Notes under the pieces: model-generated
What the model saw: the letters and a program-made list of their open reading frames with translations, nothing else
What the model was told of the DNA's origin: nothing
Databases searched by the model: none
Source: Cordilura impudica
Lineage: Eukaryota; Arthropoda; Insecta; Diptera; Scathophagidae
Assembly: GCA_963682025.1 (NCBI GenBank)
Contig: OY821521.1
Span: forward strand, 193,717,075 to 193,781,074
Length of the DNA stretch: 64,000 nt
Direction of reading: 5' to 3'
Position numbers and translations under genes: made by a program
Shown here: positions 12,470 through 23,725 of the stretch, piece after piece
Numbering within the stretch: position 1 is the first letter of the stretch
How the letters are laid out: every line of letters begins with the position of its first letter

Positions 12470-13060
12470 AAACTATTTTATTTACTTTTGGTGATTTTTG
12501 ATTTTGTCGATTTTTGTTTTTACGATTTTAGATTTTGGCTATTTTTGATTTTGACGATTTCTGACTTTGGCGATTATTGTTTATCTTGCGATTTTTTTTA
12601 TGCGGTTTTTGTTTTTTGCAATCTTTAATCGCGTTTTTGGTTTTGGCGATTTTTGTTATTCGTGATTTTTGGCGACTTTTATTTTTTTCGATTTTTGATT
12701 TTGGCGATTTTTATTTATTGGGTTTTTTGATTTTAGCGTTTATTGATTTTGGCAATTTTTGGCTTTAGAGAATTTAGTTTTTTAAAATTTTTGATTTTGT
12801 CGATTCTTGATTTTGGCGTTTTTTGTTATTCGCGATTTTGATTTTATTTTTCCGATTTTTGATTCCGGCGATTTTTGTTTATCGATTTTGTTTTTTGATT
12901 TTATCGTTTATTGATTTTGGCATTTTTTGGCTTTAGCGAATTTTGTTTTTTTAAATTTTTGATTTTGTCGATTCTTGATTTTTGGCGATTTTTGTTATTC
13001 GCGATTTTGGCGATTATTGTTTTTGAAAATTTTTGTTGTTTGCTACTTTTGGTTGTGGAA
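12470..13060. repeat. GATTTTTGATTTTGGC tandem repeat (left foldback arm)
   Basis: Short units alternate GATTTTTGATTTTGGCGA and TTTTTGTTATTCGCGATTTT. The reverse complement fills 14095-14335. Confidence 0.85.
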
Positions 13061-14094
13061 TTATTGTTTCTATAGGAGGTGCCACGCCGATTGGTCCGAT
13101 CCCGCCTATATTTTGTCCAACTATTCACATTGATAACTGACGAACCCACAAAAAGTCCAGAGGCTTTCACAATTATATTACTCCAGTTATATGATATTAA
13201 ATATGTACTTTGTATGGGGGGTGATGCGCCCATTGGTCCGATTTTGTTTAAGAAAATTTTTTAAAGCTTAAAAAATGAATTTTCAAAATTTTATCAAAAA
13301 AATTTTCCATCTATGCTCTCATTTCGCAATAGGTTAACAACGTGTTAATAAAACAATAGTTCATATCTGAGTACTTATGGGTATAGGCAGAAAAAAAGAA
13401 TTTTATGGCGTTAATCATACTTTCACCACATTTCATGACCTAGAGTTTTTTGGTACAAAAATGGTCTGGGGCATTTGTTATTTCTTGGCGAGTTTTTATT
13501 AGATTTTGAAGTTTATAGCCTTTTGAAAAGAAAATTTAGAACTGATATCGATTCATATAACAACTTATCGAAAAAATTAAACTATAGCACGAAATTTTCA
13601 AGAAATCTGAAAAAAGTCATATTTTCCCCACACATTTGAAATTTTCAGTTGCGTTGAGGCACGTCTAAATTTTTTTCGGTTGACCCAAAACTTTGTATTT
13701 CTCAGTTTTTTTGCTATTCACATACATCTAGGGGGGTGAGACTTGAAATTCGAACAATTTTTTTCCCTCCATATAATGAAGCGCCACCCTAATGGATATA
13801 TTAAACTAATTTGAAGACTCATAGAAAAATGGGCTAGATCGGACAAATGGGCGTGACATCCACCATACAAAGTAAATATCTAATATCATATAAGTGGAGT
13901 ACTGTAATACAGAAATCCTTGGGATTTTGAGTTCCTAAGTTATTAGTTTGAGCAGTCAGACAAAAAATGGGCAGGATCGGACTAATGTGCGTGTCACCTC
14001 CTATACAAAATAATATGAAATACTATGAAAATCACAGTCTTGAAACTTTTGGCAAGTCATTAATTACCAATGTGAATTATCGTGGAAAATATGG

Positions 14095-14335
14095 ACGGAA
14101 TTGACAAAATTAAAGATCGCCAAAACCGAAAATCGCGAACAACAAAAATTGCCAAAATAAAAAATGGAAAAAAGGCAAAAATCGCCAAGTCAAAAATCGC
14201 CAAAAATCAAAAATCGACAAATCAAAAATCGCAAAATGAAAAAATCGCCAAAGTCAAAAATCGCCAAAATCAAAAATCGCCAAAATCAAAAATCGCAAAA
14301 AACTAAAATCGGCTAAATCAAAAATCGCCAAAAAT
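14095..14335. repeat. CAAAAATCGCCAAAAT tandem repeat (right foldback arm)
   Basis: Reverse complement of the left-arm repeat, about 240 bp against about 590 bp on the left, so the arms have diverged in copy number. Confidence 0.85.
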
Positions 14336-14372
14336 AAATTAAATAGTTTTCTATAAAAAGTATTCACATGCT

Positions 14373-15589
14373 TTTTTTTTCATTAGGATGGGTGTAGCGA
14401 AGAGCATTTGGTTACAGCTGGTAGGATATAAAAATTTGGCTCGCAAACAGAAAAGTCTGTGCATCCTTGCTTTTTTCACAAATTGTTTAATTTTGCTTTT
14501 AGTGCTTCTTCGGATTTTAATACATATTTTTAACAACATTGCCCTTTTTAAGCTAACAATTTATAAAAATAAATTTTATAGTATCGAAAATTTAGTAAAT
14601 TTTAATATATAACTTTTTGTTGTTTTTTGCAGTGTGTAAAATATGTTTATTTTTAAATTATATATTGTTTGAAAGGCATGGTAATTATATAATATTTTTT
14701 AACTGAAAAAAATGCTTTCTTTAAAGTACGCATCTTTTATTTTTTCGTATTCTGTAATATATTAAAGTTTCATTGCTATCTGCGGGTGTCCCTACATGAC
14801 ACCACCTTCATTGTTAATGAAATTGACAAATTTTCAGTAGCTTAACTACATTTCAGAGCAGCTTTAACTTAAATTTTGGTACAGGTGCCAAAGCTTTCAA
14901 AGAAACTCCTCAGCTAAATTTGTGAAACCATTTGTCTATCTTTCAATAGAAAGCTTTAAATATTTTACCTAAAATCTATTTAAACTTTTACTAAACAAGT
15001 AATAATTCATAAAGCTATTTGTTTTTAAATTTCATTGTTATACTTTAATACGGCATTTGTGTATGATGTATAGTTTTTCTTTAAAAAAAAAGTAATTGAA
15101 TTATATCCTTAAAAACTACTTACCTTTTTGCACTGACTGACTAACTGACATTATCAGTTACAGATACAAACAAACTAAGACAATACCATGGCAAAGAAGA
15201 CAGAAACCATATACCAACTTTGATCACACTGTGTATGTGTGATTTTTTCTCTGGCTTCTTGTTTTTGCTTATTTTTCATCTTTTAACAATAAGTAGATCT
15301 TAAGATGGGATAAGTACTGAAGCTACCCAACCAATGAAAGCAATAAACAAATGCATATAAAGAATAAGTATGTGGTACACAAAGGTATGTTGTATTCACT
15401 TTCGAACAATAATGCCATAAGATATATTAGCAAATAGCAGAAATGGGATTTATTATTTGAAATTATATGATAAAAGTTTTGAATTAGAACCCATTAAAAT
15501 CTCTTTTCTGAAATTAAATTGAAAATAGAAAATAACCAATAAAATGGAAGATAGTAGATCAAAAAGTTATTTAAAAAAAGTCAAACAAA
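14373..15589. other. Spacer, no gene seen
   Basis: AT-rich, short frames only. No repeat family recognised. Confidence 0.5.
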
Positions 15590-15758
15590 AATTTTTTTTT
15601 TAATTTTTTAAAAATTTTAATTAAAAAAATTTTTTTTTAAATTTTTTTTTTTATATTTATATAAAAAAAGTCAAACAAAAAAATTTTTTTAATTTTTTTA
15701 AAAATTTTAATTAAAAAAATTTTTTTAAATTTAAAAAAATTTTTTTTTTTGTTTTTAT
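15590..15758. repeat. A/T-run repeat flanking the transposon
   Basis: A block with AAAGTCAAACAAAAA followed by alternating A and T runs is present twice (from 15578 and from 15667). A similar pure A/T block lies beyond the other transposon end at 18580-18655. Confidence 0.65.
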
Positions 15759-16141
15759 ATATGGGCATTTCCAGTGAAAGGTCCACCCTTACCGAAAAAT
15801 TAAAAGTTTACTAACCGTTTTCTTTTACTTGTATTATAAAAGAGAAATATTCAAAATTTATTAAATTACATAGTTTCCAGCTTTCTTTAGTTGCGATGGC
15901 GAGTTATCGGGCTACAAAGTACTAGTTCATGTTATTGTCAGTTTTGTTTATTGCTAGGAGCATATATGCATATATTCTCTTCGCAATTTACATTTCTAAG
16001 AACATTTGTGCAATTGAACTCTTATCGAAAAACTCTTTCTACAACAACAATTAAACGTTAAAAAAAAAAAATGCAAAAGAGCAAACAAATGTCAATTAAC
16101 GGTAAAATTTTGATTTTCTTTTAATGACATTCTAACATACT

Positions 16142-16314
16142 GTCACGTCAGAAAAAAACATTTATTCTCAGTATCTCCACGCTGATGATCGTAATTGCGT
16201 GAAATTTTGCATTTTAACAAAGATCAATAAAGTAAACTAATAATACTAAAAAACTCAGTTGCTAAACAAATAGTTAATTTTATATTAAATTTCAAAAGTG
16301 TGTAACGTCACGCC
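16142..16314. repeat. Left subterminal ACGTCAC motifs
   Basis: GTCACGTCAG near 16142 and GTAACGTCACGCC near 16304 match the cluster at the other end. Repeated subterminal motifs in DNA transposons commonly bind transposase; that role is inferred. Confidence 0.6.
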
Positions 16315-16378
16315 GCATTGTGAGTAATTTCCTTGGACGATATTTTGTTGATTTTAAATTTATATTCAATTATGGTTT

Positions 16379-18058
16379 ATGCAGATGGAATCTTCGTTAG
16401 GAAGTAAAAATTACGCAAAGCGGTATAGGCAAAAATTAAAATCAGATTCACTTAGGCCGGAGATTAGCCTTGAAAGGGCAAGAGAAAGAGCAGCAAGATA
16501 TAGAAAAAAACTGTTGCAATCAAAGGAGAATAAAATGGATAACGTAAGGGAACAAAACCGTAAAAGGCAACAACAATTTCGTTTAAAAATTAATAATGAA
16601 GCTAAAAATAAGGTCACTGCGCCAGTTAATCAGCCTTACAAATGCAAACAAACTTTAGGAAAAGCATTAAGTAAAGCCAAAAGAGGTTTGCCGGTCGACC
16701 CGGAGAAAAGGGCACATATCGTTGACATCATTTATACAAAATATGGTCCATCATCTTCGAACCAACAGAGTGAATCGGCAATATAAAAAAAAATCAATTT
16801 ATTAAGGACTTTTACTTGCGAGACGATATAAGTATCCAAGCTCCTGGTCGAAGGGATACATTAATGGTCAATGGGGAGGTAGTGCCTAAGCGCTTTATGT
16901 TGCTGACTGTTTCTTAGTCGTATGAATTATACAAAAGGGAGAGAAACATTGACTATGTTAGAAAGTCGGTATTTTATGAATTGCGACCAAAATACGTACA
17001 ACTATCATGCAAGATACCACATAATATGTGCGTGTGTCAATACCACGCCAACTTTCCATTTATTTTGACAAGCAGTGCAGAATTGATAACATCATTTTCC
17101 TCCAATTTTGAATCTTTCCTTAAATCTGTCTGTTGCGACATTGAGAACGAAAAATGTATGACAAGTAATTGCGGAAATTGTGTAAAGGATGTGAAAAATG
17201 ATTCAGTGCCCCCTAAAATGTTATTCATAAATGGATAAAACCATTGAATGGAAACATTGGCGCAAAGTGGAAGACCGGATTGCGTTGACACATACCGAAG
17301 GTTCTCTATCTGATATATTGCACGAATTAAATGCACCGTTGCCCTTTTTTAAACGCCACTTTTTTGTTAAACGGTCCCAGCAAAATTATTTTGAATTGAA
17401 AAAAAATAAAATTAAGGCAGAAGATCTAGTCCTGCAAATCGATTTCGCTGAGAATTACAGGTTAATTTCTCAAAATGAGCTGCAGAGCGCACACTTCAGC
17501 TACCGTCAAGTAACAATTTTTACTTGCGTTGCTTGGCTGAATGGCGGAGTGAAATCCTATGCGATAATCAGTGACAAACTCAGCCACAATAAGTTTGATG
17601 TTTACTGCTTTTTGACAAAACTTGTGCAGATGATTAAAAAGGCGCATGGGCAATTTCAAAATATTTATGTTTTTCGGAATAAGTTCATTGCTCGAAGTTT
17701 GCCTGCTTTTGTTTTTGAATTTGGTTGCAAGGTTTTTGAGTGGAATTATTTTGCAACTTCTCATGGCAAAGATGCGGTTGACGGGGTAGGAGCAACCATA
17801 AAACGAAAAGTTTGACAGATAAAAAAAACCAAAAATTTAATTTTAGAAAATGCCTTTTCATTTTATGAATGTGCTCGAAGTAACATTTTTGGTGTTAATT
17901 TAATATACATTTCCTCAGAGGAAGTAGACAAGTTTTCTACTTTGTTAACTGAAAAGTGGAAGGAGTTGCCGAATGTACCTGGTATACATCAAATTAATTT
18001 TTTTATCAAGCAGAGAAGACGTGCAAATAAATGCAGCTCAAACTGCATATTCAACTAG
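16379..18058 (+). pseudogene. Broken transposase-like gene, DDE/D type suspected
   Basis: The protein can be followed through three frame blocks. 16379-16783 encodes a very basic N-terminus with RERAARYRKKLLQ and EQNRKRQQQF. From 16808 in another frame come FYLRDDISIQAPGRRDTL, a TAG near 16915, YELRPKYVQLSCKIPHN and the cysteine-rich CVCQYHANF and CMTSNCGNCVKD. After a frameshift near 17225 the third block has VLQIDFAENYRL (an aspartate in an RNase-H-like first strand, 17441-17443), NELQSAHFSYRQVTIFT, and FATSHGKDAVDGVGATIKR. A TGA at 17813 precedes another 80 in-frame codons ending at 18058. From memory of related uncharacterised arthropod and cnidarian proteins, a DG-containing strand should precede RNKFIA; it seems deleted here. 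The copy is dead. Confidence 0.7.
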
Positions 18059-18173
18059 AACTATAATATAAAACCTTTATATAAATGTTTTATAACATCC
18101 TGTTCTCTTAATCATTATTAAAAAAAAAATATTTTGCAACAATATTTTGTAACAATTTTCCTGTGGAAATTTA

Positions 18174-18558
18174 AGTGACGTAACGTCATGTAACGTCACG
18201 TCAGATACTAAGGTTAATAATAAAAAAACCGAAAATACATTTTTAAATTTTATAACTTTGAAAATAAACGAAAATTGATTTTAATGCTTCTAAAAATAGT
18301 TTCATTCAAAAAGTCTTGCCAAATTCGCAGAGCTTTGCAATTTTGTAATCGAAGTCAAAAACAAACTTCTGTTTTTTGTAACGTCACGTCAGCGCATATT
18401 TTTGCTTCTATTCTTAACTTCTCAGGGTTGATTGTTCTAATTTTTTTAACGAATAAAGTGCTACTTAATTACTATTCAAATATAATAAAAGCTTTTTAAA
18501 AATATGACTTTTTCACTTTTTATTTTTATTTTTTTTCGTACAAATGTTCCGTCACGTC
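18174..18558. repeat. Right subterminal GTAACGTCACGTCA cluster
   Basis: GTGACGTAACGTCATGTAAC runs directly into CGTCACGTCAG at 18174-18205. Further copies are GTAACGTCACGTCAGC near 18379 and CCGTCACGTCAAA near 18549, just inside the terminal repeat. Confidence 0.7.
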
Positions 18559-18660
18559 AAAATGGAAATGTCCATATTAATATTAATTTTTTATAAATTT
18601 TTAAAAAATTAAAAAAAAAATTTTTTTAAATGTAATTTTTTTTTTTTTTTTTTTGTTGAT

Positions 18661-19239
18661 TTTGACTTCTAAAAGAAAACTTTAAAAGATCATAATAAGG
18701 TCAAATCCTCTACAGACTCCATCATTTTTAGCAATTAAATTAATAATTATTGAATGTCCTACAAATTCGTTACAAAAATCCATTCAAATGTATGTTTGCC
18801 ATCTCTGACAACAACATTCGAAGTAACTTTTGTCGTGGTGGCAGTTGTAGCAGTATCGAGTATTTCATTTGTTGCCACTTACTGAAAACCCACCGAATGC
18901 AACACTAAAAGCATTAGAAGTCAAAGGCAATGGCAATGACAACAAGCAACCGACAGCCACAAACACAGCTGACATTAACTAGAAATTGCAATAAAATGCA
19001 GTTCCAAAAACTGCGTGAAAGACTGTTAGCAAAACAAAAACAAAAATAAAAAAAAAATAGTTATAACAGAAAAGGAAATGGAATTGAAAACAACATACAC
19101 TTACGCTTTTCACAGTGGAAGCCAGGAAAACTAAACACAGAAAAAATTGTGACAAAAAAAAAAAATACAAGTGAAATCGGAGAATTACATATTTGAAACT
19201 GCAAAATCAGAGTAACAATTCACAACCAGCATAATCTTT
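18661..19239. other. Spacer, no gene seen
   Basis: Somewhat less AT-rich between 18780 and 19010. No splice-consistent frame or repeat could be supported. Confidence 0.45.
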
Positions 19240-19618
19240 CCAATTTACAAAAAAAAGCCGACAAAAAGATAATAAGCAATTATCGTAAAATATCATTTAT
19301 GAATACAATAAGTAAAATTTTTATGGGTCTTCTTAATAAAAGATTGAAATCTTGGCTATGCAAGCATAATATTTTAGTAGAGCATCAAACTGGATCTAGA
19401 GAAGGATACTTGACAGTAGATAATTTATACAATTTAACAGCAATTGCTCACTTTAAATATATATATATAAAAAAAAAAAAAAAAAACAAAAAACTTTACA
19501 CATTTTTGTAGATTTTAAAGCGGCATTTGATAATGTTCGTAGAAAAATAGTTAATATGATTGAAGCAGTATATAGCCGTTCACAATTTAGGTATGGAATG
19601 GAGAAGATACAGCTAATG
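19240..19618 (+). pseudogene. Non-LTR reverse transcriptase fragment
   Basis: The plus strand reads KKADKKIISNYRKISFMNT, SKIFMGLLNKRLKSWLCKHN, then QTGSREGYLTVDNLYNLT, an AT-rich interruption at 19459-19487, and KKLYTF followed in another frame by VDFKAAFDNV. This corresponds to the fingers and first palm motifs of a reverse transcriptase; the AAFD aspartate is present. The catalytic YADD part is absent. The fragment ends against the inverted repeat arm beginning near 19621, and differs in sequence and strand from the larger element downstream. Confidence 0.7.
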
Positions 19619-19620
19619 TG

Positions 19621-20065
19621 ATATATCTTTGGTGCAACTATCTGCTTATTGCCCGCGAATATAAATTAAAACAATTTTAAACCAATTTTGTTATAAAATT
19701 ATTTTTTATGTATACAAGCTATCTTTATATTTCGAAATAAAATGAGAAGACCCCCCAAATGATCCAAAGCTAATAAAAGGCAATTTATTCAAAAGAATAT
19801 GAAATATAAAATTAATTCTATTTATTTTGGTATATTTAAGGATGATTTAGTGTGCGATTCAAATTGTTTTCTATAATCAGTTACGACTTGCAATAAGTAT
19901 TGCTTTTCTTGTTCGTTCTTTGTGAATACATATGTTATTACACTCCTCAATCAATTTAACACCGCGTTCTTTTTATTATATATTTTATTTGGAAACATAT
20001 AGACAGTGCTTATACATAAAATAATTTTATAACAAAATTGGTTAAAAGTTGTTTTAATTTATATT
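19621..20065. repeat. Inverted repeat with arms of about 95 bp
   Basis: The arm at 19621-19715 is the reverse complement of 20005-20065 continued at 22490-22544 once the inserted retrotransposon is removed. The two sides share TTTGGTGCAACTATCTGCTT-type sequence and AATATAAATTAAAACAATTT. About 290 bp of unrecognised DNA lies between the arms. Confidence 0.75.
20056..20065. repeat. Target-site duplication, left copy
   Basis: AATTTATATT, repeated at 22490-22499. Sister copies of the host repeat (19655-19664 inverted, and 57914-57923) carry the site once, giving the empty-site structure. Confidence 0.8.
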
Positions 20066-22489
20066 TTTATTTATTTATTTATTTATTAATTTGGAATTCT
20101 ATACACAAGACTAATGTCTCTTATTACAGTATAGAATTATTAATTTGTTGAAAAAAAAAAGTTATAGATTACAAATAATTTATAAAAAGAAAGGAAAAAT
20201 AAATTACAAATAGTTACAAAATTAACTAAAGTGTAAATGTATTAGGCATAAGTTTAATTTTGACTCAAAGAAAGATTAAAAAAAAAGTACTAAATTAAAA
20301 TACTTAGTAATAAAGTTTTAAAGTTTTACAAATCAAAGTTTTCAAAATGATCAAATGACAAAAGAGAAAAAAGAATTTTTATCCAATCAAACAATAAAGT
20401 TCAAAATAGTTAAATCGAGAACAGACTAACAATGCTTTTTTGAAAATTTGTGCGTTACTTATAGTTTGTATATGGTATGGGATTGAATTCCAAAGACGGA
20501 CAGCACTATTGAAGAGCTGCCAGCTGGAAATTAAAAAACGACGTTTGAGAGGTACATATAATTCTGTTTCCTCTATTAGAATTGGAAAAATTTAAACGTT
20601 TGTATAGATGTTCCGGCTCCTTAGTGTAGATTACCTTATGTAAAAATATTAAAACTCTGGTTTTGAGTAATCCATCAAACTGAAAACCATAGAGCTTAGC
20701 TGTTGTAATTGGTGAAATGGAATCATCCTTCTCTTGCCGTACACGTAACGTGTTATATTTTTAAATGCAGAGTTGAGTTTATCTCTGCTAGCAGCATCAC
20801 GTTCAGCAAACAATTCACATCCATACATCAGAATTGGCATTAAATAGGTTTTTGCAATAAGTGATCTAATATTGATGGGTGTGCAATGCTGCGTTGACCA
20901 AAGTGTCCTCAGCATCGAAAAAGTTCTACCACATGCATAGTTAGTGTGGTCGGACCATGTAAGAGTATTGTTGAAGAAGATTCCTAGATTGTTTGCTGAA
21001 ATTACAGTTTCTATACGTTCATTATTAAGATTTAGGTCTGGTTTATAAACAGTTCCATTAAATCGTGTTTGAATAACAAGGCATTTAGACTTCCTTGGAT
21101 TTATGCTAAGTCCATTTGCTGTAGCTCAGGTATTAACCCTCTGAAGTTCCTCATTCAAAATTGTGATACATTGTTGAATCATAGAAACGTTACAGCTGAT
21201 GTAAAGTTGTACATCGTTGGCGTACATTCTTACTTTACAATACTGAAGTTTGTTCGGAAGATCATTCGCATAAAGAGAAAACAGAAGCGGGGCTACAATT
21301 GATCCTTGCGGAACACCTCTTCTAACTGGCAGTAATTTAGATCGGGCTGAAATACTTTGAACAAACTGATATCTATTATCAAGATAGGTCGATATTAGAC
21401 GTGTGACAGTAGCTGAACATGTTTTTAAGCTTATAGCATAAAGTATTGTGATCAACAGTATCAAAAGCTTTCGAGTGATCAAACAGTATTAAAAAATTTG
21501 TCTTCCCTGCTTCAATCTCTTTCCTTATATCCTCCGCTACATCTACCAAAGCAGTAATACAGCTGTGTTTTCTTCGAAAACCGGACTAACGATCTGTTAA
21601 TAGATTGTATATATTTAGATAAAGTGATATTTGTTCGTGAATGATTCTTTCAAAAGCTTTAGATAAAAATGGTAATATTGCAATTGGTCTATAATCCGAT
21701 TTCGTTTTGGGTATTGGGATAATTTTTGAATTTTTCCATTTAGTAGGATAGCAGTTGGTAGTTATAATGCTATTAAATATATGTGTTACGATTGGCAAAA
21801 TTTGAGAGAGAAGAATTTTGAGAAATTTAAGATGAACTTCGTCCGCTCCAACAGCATTTGATTTAATAGACATACAACTTTTCGAAACAACAATCTCATT
21901 TACACAATCAAAACTAAATTGGTTAATTGAGGGATCAAAGTGATTAAAAAAGTAGTTATTGTAGTAACTCATGTCTGCCACCACCATAGGAATATTAACG
22001 AACTGTTCATTTACAACGTCAGGATCAAAGGACACCGGTTCGTTTTTGATATCTTTGCCGATGACAATTTCTCTAATCGTTTGCCATGTTTTTCTGGATC
22101 CTAAGGCTGATGAGAATTTATCGGCGTAGAAATTCGATTTAGCTTGCTTAATTATCTTGCGAGTTTCAGTTCTTGCAGCACAGTATTCAGTATGTAAATT
22201 TGTCGTTTTAAACTTTTTCCGGCGAGAGTAAGCGAGGTCTCTTCGATTAAAGGATTGTTGTACTCTATATGAGAACCATGGATTTTTCGTTGGACGTATT
22301 ATATTAGTTTTTAGTGGTACTGATTGATTAAACAAATTTAGTATATTGCTTTCAAGGAATGATAGTTGATCATTCACCGAAATCATGTAATATATTTGTT
22401 GCCAATCAATTTTATAAAATTCATCTTCAAGAAATGAGTAGTTTAAATTCTTGAAATCACGATATGTAATTGACTGAATGGGAACATGC
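20066..22489 (-). mobile_element. 5'-truncated non-LTR retrotransposon with 10-bp target duplication
   Basis: The element is on the minus strand. Its 3' end is a TAAA-type tail at 20066-20095 and its 5' end is truncated at 22489. Both sides carry AATTTATATT. It is inserted in the dispersed repeat that is intact at 57844-59118. The clear duplication suggests a fairly recent insertion, though the frame is already broken. Confidence 0.8.
20460..22489 (-). pseudogene. Reverse transcriptase ORF2 remnant (Jockey/CR1-like group)
   Basis: The first block (22489 to 21586) opens in the region between endonuclease and RT, with NPWFSYRVQQSFNRRDLAYS, RKIIKQAKSNFYADKFSSAL, GADEVHLKFLKILL, WKNSKIIPIPKTKSDYRPIA and ILPFLSKAFERIIHEQ, then stops at 21586. 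The next block continues with DHSKAFDTVDH, GVPQGSIVAPLLFSLYANDL and VRMYANDVQLYIS. The catalytic box is YAND rather than YADD. The C-terminal part has INPRKSKCLVIQ and LMPILMYGCELFAERD (20915 to 20649) and decays toward 20460. The methionine at 22539 lies in the flanking host repeat, so residues up to about KL are not part of the element. Stops and frameshifts near 21586 and 21126 leave it inactive. Confidence 0.85.
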
Positions 22490-22499
22490 AATTTATATT
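22490..22499. repeat. Target-site duplication, right copy
   Basis: AATTTATATT, matching 20056-20065; the next bases (CGCGGACAATAAGCAG) continue the interrupted host repeat. Confidence 0.8.
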
Positions 22500-23725
22500 C
22501 GCGGACAATAAGCAGATAATTGCACCAAAGATATATCACAATGGATTATTTTGATCCCAGGAGCGGTGAAAGGTTGAATAAATAAAAATTAACCGAATTA
22601 TTTTTCTTAAATTCTAAATAGTGGTTTCATCGAGTTTAATAGAAAAACTCATTTTCGGTAATTTTTATTTAAAAATATCTTAAAATCCAAAGCTGGCCTT
22701 GGCAAATAATAGGTTAGCGTTCTCAGATTTATCCCAAATTTCAGGAATGGAAATTCTACACATTTGATTATTATATTTTAGGTGTCGCATCTAAAAATTC
22801 AACAGCACTTACAAAAAAGTTGAATTTTTTGAATAAATTGTCTTTTATTAGCTTGGGGTCATATGTGACCCCATTTCCGTAGGGTTTAATGGGGTTACAT
22901 TTTTTGTTTTTCGAAACCCTAGACTATTAAGATAAAATATAACATCGAAAAGTAGAAAAGTGATGTTTTTTTGATAGAAACTATTTAGAAAGGGTACATT
23001 TACAGAATATTTTACAAAACTCCCATTTTTATCGAAATCCGCAAAAATAAAATACTTCAAAAAAAAATTTTCGTAAAGGGATTTACCTAAAAATTCACAC
23101 AGTTAATTTCTGACATGTATTTAATAAAACCTTAAAGCGCCAGTTCCATATTTTAAAATTTAGTTTAAGAAAATTTTTTAAAACTTGAAAAGGGAGTTTT
23201 TAAAATTTTATCAGAAAAATATCTCATTTTCGGTCTCAATGCGCAATAGGTTAACAACGTGGTAGTAAAACAATATTTCATATCTGATTATTGATAAGTA
23301 CAGAGACAAAAAAATATTGGCTTTAATCAATTCCTAAAAGTTGAAAAAATGCCATCAAATTTCATGACATAGTTTTTTTTTGCCAAAAAAGTGGTCTGGA
23401 GCATTTGCTATTTCTTGGCGAGTTTTTATTCCATTTTGAATTTTCATAGCTTTTTGAATGGATAATTTAACGCTGATCCCGATTCTTACAACACCTTGTC
23501 GGAAAAATTAAGCTATAGAACGAAATTTTCGTAAAATCTCAAACAAGTCATATTTTCCCCATATAAACACACTTGAAACATTCAATCGATTTCCGGCGTG
23601 AGTTTTCTTTAGCCGATTGTCCCCAAACTTCACATTTAGAAGTTTTATATTGAAAGGTAACAAACTGGTTCCCGGTTTTCTCCAAAATCGCATGTTAATT
23701 TCTTAAGGACCACTCTAATATACCC

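Larger units (their letters stand above)
12449..14372. mobile_element. Large foldback element with tandem-repeat arms
   Basis: The outer arms are inverted: the left start near 12449 (GAAAATACTTTTTGTATAAA) pairs with the right end near 14372 (opposite strand GAATACTTTTTATAGAAAAC). Inside, the left arm is 12470-13060 of GATTTTTGATTTTGGC-type repeats and the right arm is the reverse complement at 14095-14335. Next come inverted single-copy segments (13076-13260 against 13790-14090, sharing GGTCCGAT and the GGAGGTG/CACCTCC ends). The centre (13260-13800) matches the cores at 23150-23725 and 58550-59118. Reading frames inside are by-products of the repeats. Confidence 0.75.
15759..18577 (+). mobile_element. 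2.8-kb DNA transposon with ACGTCA-rich subterminal repeats
   Basis: The ends are a 15-bp inverted repeat, ATATGGGCATTTCCA at 15759-15773 and TGGAAATGTCCATAT at 18563-18577 (one mismatch). Between them lie a broken transposase-like gene (16379-18058) and repeated motifs of the form GTAACGTCACGTCA on both sides. No clear target duplication is visible because both flanks are AT-rich. The superfamily is unassigned. Confidence 0.7.
19992..23725. repeat. 1.3-kb dispersed repeat, copy split by a retrotransposon
   Basis: Pieces 19992-20065 and 22490-23725 together match the uninterrupted copy at 57844-59118 in the same orientation. Shared landmarks include AACAAAATTGGTTAAAAGTT, AATAAGCAGATAATTGCACC, TGCGCAATAGGTTAAC and GACCACTCTAATRTAC near the end. 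No coding capacity is evident; it is probably a non-autonomous element. Confidence 0.75.

Noticed and set aside
12416..13264. Several overlapping reading frames of 60-110 codons
   Set aside because: They follow the low-complexity GATTTTTGATTTTGGC repeat and its flanks; amino-acid content merely reflects the repeat.
22490..22539. Start methionine of the long minus-strand RT frame
   Set aside because: This stretch belongs to the interrupted host repeat, as shown by the target duplication and the sister copies.
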